DNA from: Bacillota bacterium
Lineage (GTDB): Bacteria > Bacillota > Clostridia > Christensenellales > Aristaeellaceae
Length of the DNA stretch: 20,005 nucleotides
Direction of reading: 5' to 3'
Assembly: GCA_009787135.1 (NCBI GenBank)
Contig: WRGP01000236.1
Coordinates: forward strand, 1 to 20,005
A program made the position numbers and the translations under genes. Positions within the stretch are counted from its first letter, which is position 1. Each line of letters opens with the position of its first letter. Shown here in pieces: positions 8,256-16,101 of this stretch. Under the pieces are notes generated by a model that worked only from the letters and a program-made list of their open reading frames with translations, had not been told where the DNA came from and did not search any database.

Positions 8256-9513
8256 CCGGCAAAAAAGTATTGGCGCAGGAAGGCTGATCCGCAATAATGC
8301 CGTTACGCTGTTGTTCATTGCGCTCAGCGTCGGCTGTGTTCTGCTCTCGGGTATGCGCCTGACCGCGCTGGCTTACGAATTGGTGGGCCGCATCGCGCGC
8401 AACGCGTTTATTATCCTCGCGCTGATCATCCCCATCGTCGCGGGCATGGGCATCAACTTCGCGATCACCATCGGCGCCATGGCCGCGCAGATCGCGATCC
8501 TGCTCACAATGAACTGGTACGTTTCGGGCATTCTCGGCTTTATCTTGGCCTGCGGGCTGACCATCCCGCTCGCGGCGTTGTTTGGCCTTCTTATAGGTCT
8601 CCTGCTCAATAAAATGAAGGGGCAGGAGATGTTTGGCTCGATGATCCTTGGTTTTTTCGCTACCGGTTTCTATCAGCTGCTGTTCTTGTATATCTTTGGC
8701 GCGCTGATACCGATCGCCAACCCAGATTTGACCATCGTCGGGGCGACGGGTGTGCGCAATTCGCTTGACCTTTCGGTATCCTATGGGTTTAAGCTGGCGC
8801 TGGACAACGTATGGAAGCTTCAGCTCGCGCCTGCCGTATACTGGTCCTGCGGGATTCTTGCGGGGATCTATCTCATCATGTTCCTTTTCAAGCGGACAAA
8901 GCTGCGGATGCTGCTGACCGTGTTGATTGCTTCGGCGGTGTGCGTGCTGGCGGTGCAGTGTAAGTTCATCACGGACGTTTTCGCGTTGACCCGCATCCCC
9001 ATGGCGACAGTTGGCATGGTCGCGCTGCTTTGCGCGTTCAACGTGATCATCATGCGCACACGGCTGGGCCAGCGGTTTCGGGCCGTGGGACAGAACCGTG
9101 CCGTGGCGAACGCGGCCGGCATCAACGTGAACAGGACGCGCATTATTGCCATCGTTCTCTCAACGGTGCTGGCCGGCCTTGGCCAGGTGATTTACATGCA
9201 GAACTTTGGCGTGGTGCAGACTTACAGCGCCCATGAGCAGGTGGGGCTGTATGCGGGCGCGGCCATTCTGGTCGGCGGCGCGTCGATCGTGCGCGCGACA
9301 AACGGCCAGGCCATTCTCGGCTGTCTTTTGTTCCATGCGCTGTTTATCGTCGCCCCTCAGGCGGCGAAGACCATCTTTGGCAGAGCGGATATTGAAGAGT
9401 TTTTTCGCAGGTTTATGTCGTATGGCGTCATTGCGCTGGCCCTTGTCCTGCACGGCTTGCGCAGCCGCAAAACGCCGGAGGATACGCTCAAGGACGTAAC
9501 GGAGAAAGGATGA
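8248..9513 (+). CDS. ABC transporter permease, BPD_transp_2 family (permease 2, extended)
   Basis: The GTG at 8248 (MANRQKS) is preferred over an in-frame GTG at 8239. The sequence GGGGGGTGAG (8234-8243) is an excellent ribosome site for 8248 and would overlap the earlier start. The 421-residue product shares key segments with permease 1: LLNKMKGQEMFGSMILGF (119-136) and GQNRAVANAAGINVNRTR (281-298). It is 63 residues longer. Roughly residues 196-240 form two extra hydrophobic helices joined by KRTKLR, which permease 1 lacks at the matching place. The gene starts eight bases inside the end of permease 1 and is the last of the operon. The two unequal permeases probably form a heterodimeric channel. 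Confidence 0.9.
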   Translation: MANRQKSIGAGRLIRNNAVTLLFIALSVGCVLLSGMRLTALAYELVGRIARNAFIILALIIPIVAGMGINFAITIGAMAAQIAILLTMNWYVSGILGFILACGLTIPLAALFGLLIGLLLNKMKGQEMFGSMILGFFATGFYQLLFLYIFGALIPIANPDLTIVGATGVRNSLDLSVSYGFKLALDNVWKLQLAPAVYWSCGILAGIYLIMFLFKRTKLRMLLTVLIASAVCVLAVQCKFITDVFALTRIPMATVGMVALLCAFNVIIMRTRLGQRFRAVGQNRAVANAAGINVNRTRIIAIVLSTVLAGLGQVIYMQNFGVVQTYSAHEQVGLYAGAAILVGGASIVRATNGQAILGCLLFHALFIVAPQAAKTIFGRADIEEFFRRFMSYGVIALALVLHGLRSRKTPEDTLKDVTEKG

Positions 9514-9550
9514 GCGGCAAAAGAAACTTTTCGCCTGATCTGGCAAAGAA

Positions 9551-9600
9551 GGGGCTGTCACGCCGGCAAGTTGCCGCGAGACAGCCCTTTGTTTTGTATA
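9551..9600 (+). terminator. Rho-independent terminator after the transporter operon
   Basis: GGGCTGTC (9552-9559) pairs with GACAGCCC (9580-9587). A second inner pairing, CGGCAA with TTGCCG, extends the hairpin, and TTTGTTTTG follows. It lies about 40 bases after the permease 2 stop and before the convergent WYL gene. Confidence 0.88.
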
Positions 9601-9687
9601 GGAAAATAGAAATCGAGTGGGAGGGCAGGCCGTTCATACATCTGCCGGCCTCTCATGCCCCGTACGTATGAGCATAGAGCCCTTTTT

Positions 9688-10620
9688 CTATTTTTCGTAT
9701 AAGGTAGCTATATCATGTATTCTACGCTTCATTTCTGCGCGGATATGCAACGGCTCTAAACACTCGCATTTATCTCCAAAACTGAAAAGAATATCGTAGT
9801 AGTATTCGTTCTCTATGAAAGGAAAACTAACAATGTAATGCTCATCACCGTCTGGCGAAAAATGTTCACGCGTGCAATAATCAAGCACCCTGTCCATGAC
9901 AGATTTATGAATGCGAATTTTGATTTTTGTTTGCATAGTCGCCCAAATATCAGTAAAATCTAACCGCGGCTTTTGATAATCTCTTGGCGTAAAAAACTCC
10001 TCTCGTATCTGTAGGTTGGATGTGCGGGACAGCCTGAATAACCGAAAATCATTTCTTTTATGGCAATATCCTTGCCAATACCAATGATTGCTTTTCAATA
10101 CAAGCTGATACGGCTCGGCTGTTCGTGCGGTTTTATTTCCGTAGCGGTCTGCATATTCAAACGAAAGTAGCTTGCTTTCCTGTAAAGCTGTTTTGATAAT
10201 TTCTAAATATGGCTGTATGTTCCTGCTGCCCATCCACGGGCTTACATCTATAGAAATCTGATTTGCTTTTAATTCAATGTCTTTTGCTCTGTCGGCGGGG
10301 ATAAAGCTCTTAACTTTTGCAAGGGCGTTTACCAGTTCATCCCCCCATATCATAGTAGAAAGGCTGGAAAGCCCCATCAGGATAGCGGAAAGGTCGGCAG
10401 TCGAAAAAACCTTTCTATCCATCTTGTATTCCCGCATGATTTCAAAGCCGCCGCCCACGCCCGATGTTGAGCGAACAGGAATACCCGCCAGGTTGATCGT
10501 GTCTATGTCGCGGTAGATTGTACGGGGGGAAACTTCAAACATATCCGCTAACGCCTGTGCGCCTATACGCTCTTTGTCAAGGAGTATCATAATAATGCTG
10601 ACAAGCCTGTCAACTTTCAT
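9688..10620 (-). CDS. WYL-domain transcriptional regulator (YafY-like)
   Basis: The 310-residue protein opens with a winged helix-turn-helix (residues 3-62: RLVSIIMILLDKERIGAQ, then FEVSPRTIYRDIDTINLAGI, then a GVGGGFE wing). A WYL domain follows near 135-205, with HWYWQGYCHKRNDFRLFRLSR at 179-199 in place of the usual WYL triplet. A WCX-like C-terminal part ends at LYEK. ATG 10620 is chosen because AAAGGCGG lies just upstream; a TTG at 10638 would put that site inside the gene. WYL regulators sense small ligands or nucleic acids and often control a divergent neighbour. Here that neighbour is the DJ-1/PfpI gene. Confidence 0.93.
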   Translation of the reverse strand: MKVDRLVSIIMILLDKERIGAQALADMFEVSPRTIYRDIDTINLAGIPVRSTSGVGGGFEIMREYKMDRKVFSTADLSAILMGLSSLSTMIWGDELVNALAKVKSFIPADRAKDIELKANQISIDVSPWMGSRNIQPYLEIIKTALQESKLLSFEYADRYGNKTARTAEPYQLVLKSNHWYWQGYCHKRNDFRLFRLSRTSNLQIREEFFTPRDYQKPRLDFTDIWATMQTKIKIRIHKSVMDRVLDYCTREHFSPDGDEHYIVSFPFIENEYYYDILFSFGDKCECLEPLHIRAEMKRRIHDIATLYEK

Positions 10621-10652
10621 CGGATAGCCGCCTTTCAAAATTTCTTTTTATC

Positions 10653-10682
10653 ATTATGGATCGTTGCCATACTGTTGTCAAC
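10653..10682 (-). promoter_or_regulatory. Promoter of the WYL regulator
   Basis: On the minus strand TTGACA (10682-10677) is followed after 18 bases by CATAAT (10658-10653, five of six). It lies about 33 bases before the regulator start. Confidence 0.65.
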
Positions 10683-10698
10683 AATTACATGGTATACT
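10673..10698 (+). promoter_or_regulatory. Extended -10 promoter of the DJ-1 gene with an overlapping operator-like inverted repeat
   Basis: TGGTATACT (10690-10698) fits the extended -10 form TG-N-TATAAT; no good -35 is found at 17 bases. Upstream, TGTTG-T-CAACA (10673-10683) is a short inverted repeat with CCAT and ATGG on its outer sides. It overlaps the -35 box of the divergent regulator promoter. This is a plausible binding site through which the WYL protein could control both genes. Confidence 0.5.
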
Positions 10699-10740
10699 AA
10701 AAAAGCAAACAAATCAATCTAACGATCAGGAGGAGACATT

Positions 10741-11403
10741 ATGCAGAAAAAAGCCTTCGTAATAATGGAGAAAGTCTATGTTTACGTCCTCGATACTTTA
10801 GCCGACTGGGAACTGGGGTATGTTACTTCGGAGCTGAATTCTGGCCGATTTTTCAAAAAGGGCGCGCAACGTGTATCGCTCAAAACGGTTAGTGATTCTA
10901 AAGAGCCAATCCATACAATGGGCGGGATGACAATCGTGCCCAATTGTTTACTTGATGATATTGTTGTGAGTGAAACAAGCATGTTGCTATTACCGGGCGC
11001 AGGTACATGGAACGACCCAAAGCATGGCGCTATCATCGAAAAAGCAAGCGAATTTCTCTCTTTAGGCGCTACGGTGTGCGCAATCTGTGGGGCTACCGCC
11101 GCGCTTGCCAACTTTGGGCTATTGGATAAGCGTCCGCATACCAGCAATGGGCCTGGATTTCTTGAAATGGTTTCTCCCGGTTATAAAGGGCAAAGTTTTT
11201 ATATAGACAAGCCCTCTGTAGCGGATAACAACCTTATTACGGCAAGTTGCACCGGGGCTTTGTTGTGGGCGAAACAAATTATTGAGCGTTTGGGTGTTTT
11301 TCAATCAGACACACTGGAATCTTGGTATGCATATTTTAGTACCGGTGACCCTAAACATTTCTTTGCCCTCATGCAATCTTTGCCATCTGGCAATGAAAAC
11401 TGA
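10741..11403 (+). CDS. DJ-1/PfpI-family protein
   Basis: The 220-residue protein has a DJ-1/PfpI fold with a nucleophile-elbow motif AICGATAALAN, where Cys116 is the expected catalytic cysteine, and a helper acid candidate Glu24 (ADWELGY). MLLLPGAGTW (81-90) forms the adjacent strand-turn and RPHTSNGP (131-138) lies downstream, as in ThiJ/PfpI relatives. Members act as glyoxalase/deglycase-like enzymes, amidotransferase-like enzymes or stress proteins, so the exact reaction is not predictable. The start is supported by AGGAGGAG at 10728-10735. It is divergent from the WYL regulator, which probably controls it. Confidence 0.92.
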   Translation: MQKKAFVIMEKVYVYVLDTLADWELGYVTSELNSGRFFKKGAQRVSLKTVSDSKEPIHTMGGMTIVPNCLLDDIVVSETSMLLLPGAGTWNDPKHGAIIEKASEFLSLGATVCAICGATAALANFGLLDKRPHTSNGPGFLEMVSPGYKGQSFYIDKPSVADNNLITASCTGALLWAKQIIERLGVFQSDTLESWYAYFSTGDPKHFFALMQSLPSGNEN

Positions 11404-11476
11404 ACACCTTGGCCCGAAGCCGCAAATCAATTTCCCTTGTTCGTGGGGGTTGGGCGTATACCCATCTACGCTGCGT

Positions 11477-11845
11477 TCAATAATACTTGTCGATACCGCC
11501 ATAGCCGGTAATCAATTTACCCTTCTTCGTTTTTTCCAAGAAGCTCTTCAGCCGCTTCTTAAACTCATCCGGTCTTTTACGGGCTGCGTCAATGTAAGCA
11601 ACCCGTATTCTTTTATATGCATCCGAAAGGATCTTATGGTTTTCATCCAGTGACTTTACCGTGCTGTCGATCCAGCCAAAGCACAGGGCTTCCTCCACGG
11701 CGTCGTTATAGGAGATGGCGCTCTCGCCGGATGATTGTAATGGGAATACGAACCAAGCCTCGGATTCCGTCGTATGATTATCTTGCAGCCATTGCCGCCA
11801 TTCCGCTCTGGTACTAAAGCGGCGCGGCGTAATACCAGCTTCCAT
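11477..11845 (-). CDS. YdeI/OmpD-associated family protein with the middle missing
   Basis: The start is placed at ATG 11845 (MEAGITPRRF) because AGGTGA (11856-11851) lies five bases upstream; a longer frame reaches 11866. The 122-residue product has the N-terminal family block RAEWRQWLQDNH and the hallmark AVEEALCFGWIDSTVKSLDE. It then goes directly to the C-terminal block AYKRIRVAYIDAARKRPDEF. Family members I recall are about 190 residues and carry some 60-70 residues between these blocks, so an in-frame internal deletion is likely. The family is poorly understood (bacteriocin-protection or stress annotations). Whether this short form still folds is unknown. It lies about 100 bases after the LRR gene on the same strand. 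Confidence 0.8.
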   Translation of the reverse strand: MEAGITPRRFSTRAEWRQWLQDNHTTESEAWFVFPLQSSGESAISYNDAVEEALCFGWIDSTVKSLDENHKILSDAYKRIRVAYIDAARKRPDEFKKRLKSFLEKTKKGKLITGYGGIDKYY

Positions 11846-11947
11846 AAATTTCACCTTTCTGGACATACAGAGCTTTGCCTTTCAGCCTTCTCTACCGCTT
11901 GCGGAATAAAACCTCCGCTCCGCGATTCTTTCGCTCGCGAACATAAT

Positions 11948-14644
11948 TCATCTGCTCGGCAGAAAAGTTAGCAACTCCGTTTGGACAAATCCATTTTGCG
12001 TGCCGTAGTCGCCGGTGCACACCATGCACCAATCCGTACCGGCCTTTATCACCTGAAGGATTTCGCCCGGGAGGCATTGCCGCAAAACCCTGTCGGATTT
12101 TTCAGGCGTCGCATAGATAGGGATTGCTTGAAACGGCTCGCTTATCGTCACTGCCAACGCGCTAATTCGCCAATGTCCTTCAACAAAAAAAACGCAAACA
12201 TTTTCCGAATCCATTCTTATAAATCCGGTATCATCTTCGACAAGAACGCGCAGCCAAGGGCCGGCTATGGAAATAATGGGTACCTCCGCATCTCGTGGAA
12301 AGGTGTATATAACCTTGGATTCCTCTGACGGCCGCGCGTACACCGGCAGAGCATCTACTGCCGTTGCCGCTTGGTAGCTTATGTTCATGGGGCTGTCAAA
12401 CACATGCAAATTTTCATTTTTGACAAATCCAACTTCCCGGCCATCTATAATCATTGTCCAATCGGCAAATTGTTTAGCGACAAAAACTATGGTGCCCTGT
12501 TTTTTCATCGCATGGGGCGATTGCTCATCCATAGCTTCATACACGGGAGCCTGATCCGCCATGGATGCGGCAATCAACATTCCATATATTGCCCCGCTCG
12601 TGTCCGTTTCATCGTCGATGCAGCGGTAGGGCACGCGATTTTTCAAAGCGTATCGATACGCGGCGGAGCCTTTTTCAACAGACCAGATCAATTCATTGGC
12701 GGAGCGGCGTAAATAGCTGTATCCGTCAAACATGCCGTCGAATTCTACCGTATTGGGTGGAATGACCAGCTCCAGTCTTGTTATGTTTGGCTTGGGCGAG
12801 GCCCTATCCCATATAAAATTTTGTATGTCAGAAATTGAAAAAAAGTTTTCCAGCGATTCTATATTGGCGGGAAGCACTACTTTTTCAAGACTCAAGCAAT
12901 CTTCAAACGCGCCTCTATCGATACATTCAAGAGTGCTGGGCAGAGAAACCGTGGTCAACGCAGTCTGTCCCGCAATGGCGCGATGGTAGATCGATTCAAC
13001 GCCTTCGGGAACAACAATCGTTTTAAGCGTATTATTGGGAGGAAATGCGTGGGTGCTAATATGCTCGATACCCACCGGAATTTCGAAGTATTCCTCCTGG
13101 ATAAGTGGGACAGCGATTAACGTTTTTCTGTCCTTGGTCAAAAGCATGCCGTCGATTGCCATCACCGAAGGATGGCTTTCCGCAACATAATAGGTTTGCG
13201 GTGCTCGCATGGGATGGCTCACATAATAACCTCGCCAATAAAAATAACTGAAAGGTTCATTTTCGCAGTTCTCGTCATATTCCAATAACATGCTTGCCGG
13301 AAAGAAAATGGTCTTAGTATTTTCACCGCCAAGAAACCCATACGCCCCCCAATCAAATGGATTGAAAAACTTCGTTCCTTCCGCGATAACAAGTGCCTCC
13401 ATTCCAGGAGGAACATATTGCAGCGCTACTCCGCTGCTGCTGTAAACACACCCGTCAATGCTCTTCATATATGGATTCTCATCCGCAATATGGACTGCCT
13501 GCAAATTTGGAACATGGTCTCCAGCATCGAGCGGAAAATTCTCAAGCGTAGAAGGCAGCGTTAGCGTTTGCAAATTCTTCGCGTCAATTGTACAATAATC
13601 AACCTTCTCAAGGCCTTCCGCGATCGATAGATGCTCCAGATAATCACTTGCTATCCTAAAACTATCGACGCCCGCCGGAATGACAAACGCCTTTGCCCGA
13701 TTCGCTTGCGGATAATAAAGAAGCTGTGTTCCATCTCCATCTTTGCTATATAGGACATTATCGACCACTTTCATGTGCGGATTCCTTTCGCTGCAGGTGA
13801 TTGTTTCAAGGGGAGTATTATACAGCGAGATTTTTTCCAGAGACTCCGGTATCGCGATGCTCTTCAAATACGGCGATGTGATCGTCGCTTCCACAGTACC
13901 TTCCGGGATATCATAGTGTTCTTCCTCCTTTTGTCTGGAGTAATGAATGATCTTTTTGGTTTCTTTGCTGAACAGCACACCGTCAATGATTTCAAGGTAT
14001 GGGTTTTGGGGATCGATGATAATCTCTTTGACCTCTATCGACGACGACCAAATCCTGACCTGCTCCATGCTTTTAGGCAATGTAAGAGTAACGTTGCCGC
14101 TCATTATATCCAAATCGCAGAATGAATGTTGTCTCTGTATGAATAAAGCGGAAAATTCCGGACAGCCTCGAACTTCGACGGTTATCCGTTTTGAGGCGTT
14201 TTCTGATTTGTTTTGATCATGAAACGAAAGGGAAGTTACAGTAGGGCAGTCGAGCAGGTAGGCGGCACGGCCCATTTCACCTATTAAATCTGTATCACAA
14301 TAGACGTCGACAGTTTTCAACTTTTCCAGCCCTTCAAAGCGAAGATAATCTATGCACTTTACACCGTCTTCAATGACGACCGTTTCCGCAGACGCCGCAC
14401 CGTCAAACACACGCCCCCCATTGGCCCCAAAAGACACCCGCGCGCCGTCTACTGTGCCATGAATGACGATCTCACGAGCCAAAGGATCAAGGTTTACAAT
14501 TTCCGCCTTGCCGTCCGTAACATAGTAGATAGCGCCGTCCATGGTCGTAAAGTGGCCTGCCGGCTCAGCGCCTTGCGCCAATGGTATAGAAAAAAGCAAT
14601 GCCGGAAGAATCCATAAAAAGAACGCTGTTCGCTTGAGCGGCAT
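11948..14644 (-). CDS. Secreted BspA-like leucine-rich-repeat protein with C-terminal SH3-like domains
   Basis: ATG 14644 (MPLKRTAFFL) is chosen over an upstream frame because GGAGGG (14656-14651) sits six bases before it and a signal peptide follows directly (AFFLWILPALLFSIPLAQGA). The product is about 898 residues. The body contains LRR_5/BspA-type strands (LTTVSLPSTLECIDRGAFEDC, SLEKVVLPANIES). It also has four copies of a hairpin unit of the type NPxxxxIDGVLYSKD. The last 200 residues hold two or three bacterial SH3-like repeats (VYARPSEESKVIYTFP and IYATPEKSDRVLRQCLPGE), which often bind cell wall. No sortase motif is seen; the protein ends LLTFLPSR. It lies 16 bases after the PstS-like gene, so co-transcription is likely. 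A surface-binding or scaffold role is inferred. Confidence 0.9.
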   Translation of the reverse strand: MPLKRTAFFLWILPALLFSIPLAQGAEPAGHFTTMDGAIYYVTDGKAEIVNLDPLAREIVIHGTVDGARVSFGANGGRVFDGAASAETVVIEDGVKCIDYLRFEGLEKLKTVDVYCDTDLIGEMGRAAYLLDCPTVTSLSFHDQNKSENASKRITVEVRGCPEFSALFIQRQHSFCDLDIMSGNVTLTLPKSMEQVRIWSSSIEVKEIIIDPQNPYLEIIDGVLFSKETKKIIHYSRQKEEEHYDIPEGTVEATITSPYLKSIAIPESLEKISLYNTPLETITCSERNPHMKVVDNVLYSKDGDGTQLLYYPQANRAKAFVIPAGVDSFRIASDYLEHLSIAEGLEKVDYCTIDAKNLQTLTLPSTLENFPLDAGDHVPNLQAVHIADENPYMKSIDGCVYSSSGVALQYVPPGMEALVIAEGTKFFNPFDWGAYGFLGGENTKTIFFPASMLLEYDENCENEPFSYFYWRGYYVSHPMRAPQTYYVAESHPSVMAIDGMLLTKDRKTLIAVPLIQEEYFEIPVGIEHISTHAFPPNNTLKTIVVPEGVESIYHRAIAGQTALTTVSLPSTLECIDRGAFEDCLSLEKVVLPANIESLENFFSISDIQNFIWDRASPKPNITRLELVIPPNTVEFDGMFDGYSYLRRSANELIWSVEKGSAAYRYALKNRVPYRCIDDETDTSGAIYGMLIAASMADQAPVYEAMDEQSPHAMKKQGTIVFVAKQFADWTMIIDGREVGFVKNENLHVFDSPMNISYQAATAVDALPVYARPSEESKVIYTFPRDAEVPIISIAGPWLRVLVEDDTGFIRMDSENVCVFFVEGHWRISALAVTISEPFQAIPIYATPEKSDRVLRQCLPGEILQVIKAGTDWCMVCTGDYGTQNGFVQTELLTFLPSR

Positions 14645-14660
14645 GAGATTCCCTCCTTTA

Positions 14661-15773
14661 TTATCGAATGTCAAGAACTGGAATATAGCCGGCTTGTTCG
14701 ATCACTTGCTGCCCTTCCGAAGATAGCATCCAGGAAAGAAATCTTCCGGCAACTTCGCTTCTCTCCCCGCCGCGAATGACGGCATAATATGCCGTTGTAA
14801 AAGGATACGCGCCGCTTCGCAGGTTCTTAGGGGAGGGTTCTATGCCCTCAACATGCAGCACTTTAATGTTGTCATTCCGATAAAGCGTATCGATATAATA
14901 CTTATAGGTATAGCCAAGGCTCGTCTGGCTTGTTTGATAGTTTGCAACGACCTCCACCAGCGTACCCATCCCAACAGATGCGTATCCTTTGGGTGGATCC
15001 GCCAGCGGCGCGCCTTGCATTACCAGATTCTCCATCGCCGTCTGGCTCCCGGAGTTTTTTTCCCGCTGGTACGCCGCAATCCTCCGATCCTCCCCGCCAA
15101 CCTCCGTCCAATTGGTGATTTCACCGCTATAGATTTTTCTGATCTGATCCACGGTCAGGCTCTCCACGGGGTTGTCTTTATGCGTGATAAATACGAATGC
15201 GTCCAGGCAAACAGGCTCCATCACGAACCGCATGCCGTATTCATCCGCCAGCGCGAGCTCCTCATCGGAAGGCGCGGTGACGATAATCAGATCGACTGGG
15301 TGCTCCGCATCCATCACCGTCTTTTCGGAAGGAATTTTGGGCGTGATGTTCGGTTTTTGGTAGATAAGTTTTTGATAGGCGCTGTGCGTGGTCGTGAAAA
15401 AGATGAAGCTTTCAAGGTCGGCTTCCGAAAGACTCAAATGCTGGCGGGCAAACTCCATCGCCATCGGCACGGCGACGGTGGAACCATCCAGACTTGGATA
15501 CGTTCCATAGCGCCGAATCGTCACGGGTTTTCCTTTCGCGTCGGTGGTATGGATCGAATCGCCAATTTGGAACGCGCTGTCGATAACGATTTGCCGCCAC
15601 CCTGCGGGCCTCGCGATTTCCTGATTGATCTGCTCCCAGGCACTCTGCTCTCCGGCGTTGCTGCCATCTGCCGCGGGCGCGAGTACAGTACCGGATATGT
15701 CCGACCGACTTACGTGAATAGGCGAAAACAGGATTGCAATCAACAAGAAACAAGAAAAGAACTTCCATTTCAT
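14661..15773 (-). CDS. PstS-like phosphate-type substrate-binding protein
   Basis: The 370-residue exported protein has a hydrophobic signal segment (FFSCFLLIAILFSPIHV). Motifs of PstS/PBP-like-2 proteins follow: YPSLDGSTVAVPMAMEFA (92-109), LTVDQIRKIYSGEITNW (206-222) and REKNSGSQTAMENLV (237-251). In PstS the Ser/Thr-Gly and SGSQ/T segments bind the oxyanion. No PstC, PstA or PstB genes follow. Instead the next gene is the secreted LRR protein, so this may be an orphan binder or sensor rather than part of a phosphate importer. No clear lipobox is present. The start has AAAGGAA about nine bases upstream. Confidence 0.88.
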   Translation of the reverse strand: MKWKFFSCFLLIAILFSPIHVSRSDISGTVLAPAADGSNAGEQSAWEQINQEIARPAGWRQIVIDSAFQIGDSIHTTDAKGKPVTIRRYGTYPSLDGSTVAVPMAMEFARQHLSLSEADLESFIFFTTTHSAYQKLIYQKPNITPKIPSEKTVMDAEHPVDLIIVTAPSDEELALADEYGMRFVMEPVCLDAFVFITHKDNPVESLTVDQIRKIYSGEITNWTEVGGEDRRIAAYQREKNSGSQTAMENLVMQGAPLADPPKGYASVGMGTLVEVVANYQTSQTSLGYTYKYYIDTLYRNDNIKVLHVEGIEPSPKNLRSGAYPFTTAYYAVIRGGERSEVAGRFLSWMLSSEGQQVIEQAGYIPVLDIR

Positions 15774-15805
15774 TTGCTGTCATTCCTTTCATGAATCGTC
15801 CAGTG

Positions 15806-16012
15806 CTATGGACAGTTATTCTTTCGGGCGATAATGGCCCTCATACCAATGGTGTCAGATAAATCATAATGAGCGGCATCTTCAAAGCGTAAGCCGAAAT
15901 AATCAAACCCCTTTTTCGTAAATCCGTCTTCTTTGCAAGCGCGGTATAAAGCTCCGTTTTGTTCATTCGAAGTTCCCTTAACATGGCTGCGATGATAGTT
16001 TATTGTAGTCAT
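15806..16012 (-). CDS. Small hypothetical protein
   Basis: A 68-residue frame from ATG 16012 (MTTINYHRSHVKG) contains LYRACKEDGFTKKGFDYFG and ends ARKNNCP. No family was recognised. There is no strong ribosome site upstream, and the gene ends 32 bases before the PstS-like start. It could be a small real gene or the remnant of a larger one in this disturbed region. Confidence 0.35.
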   Translation of the reverse strand: MTTINYHRSHVKGTSNEQNGALYRACKEDGFTKKGFDYFGLRFEDAAHYDLSDTIGMRAIIARKNNCP

Positions 16013-16039
16013 TTGATTGATTGCTGTCAACCTGACAAT

Positions 16040-16061
16040 GATTTTTTGAGTTCCCCCGTTT
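16040..16061. repeat. Direct repeat, left copy
   Basis: A 22-base sequence beginning GATTTTTTGAGTT recurs at 17764-17785 with one difference (C versus T after GAGTT). The two copies bracket about 1.7 kb containing the broken repeat gene, the M50 gene and the GC-rich block. Confidence 0.7.
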
Positions 16062-16101
16062 CTTCCGAAGCAGCAAATTCAAAAAGGAACGGGTCGAATG
16101 C

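Noticed and set aside
9601..9687. Possible second terminator for the WYL gene
   Set aside because: Only weak pairing (AGGCCG with CGGCCT) and no T-run; not supported.
14853..15794. Plus-strand frame of 313 codons
   Set aside because: It is antisense to the PstS-like gene, which has clear family motifs and a signal peptide.
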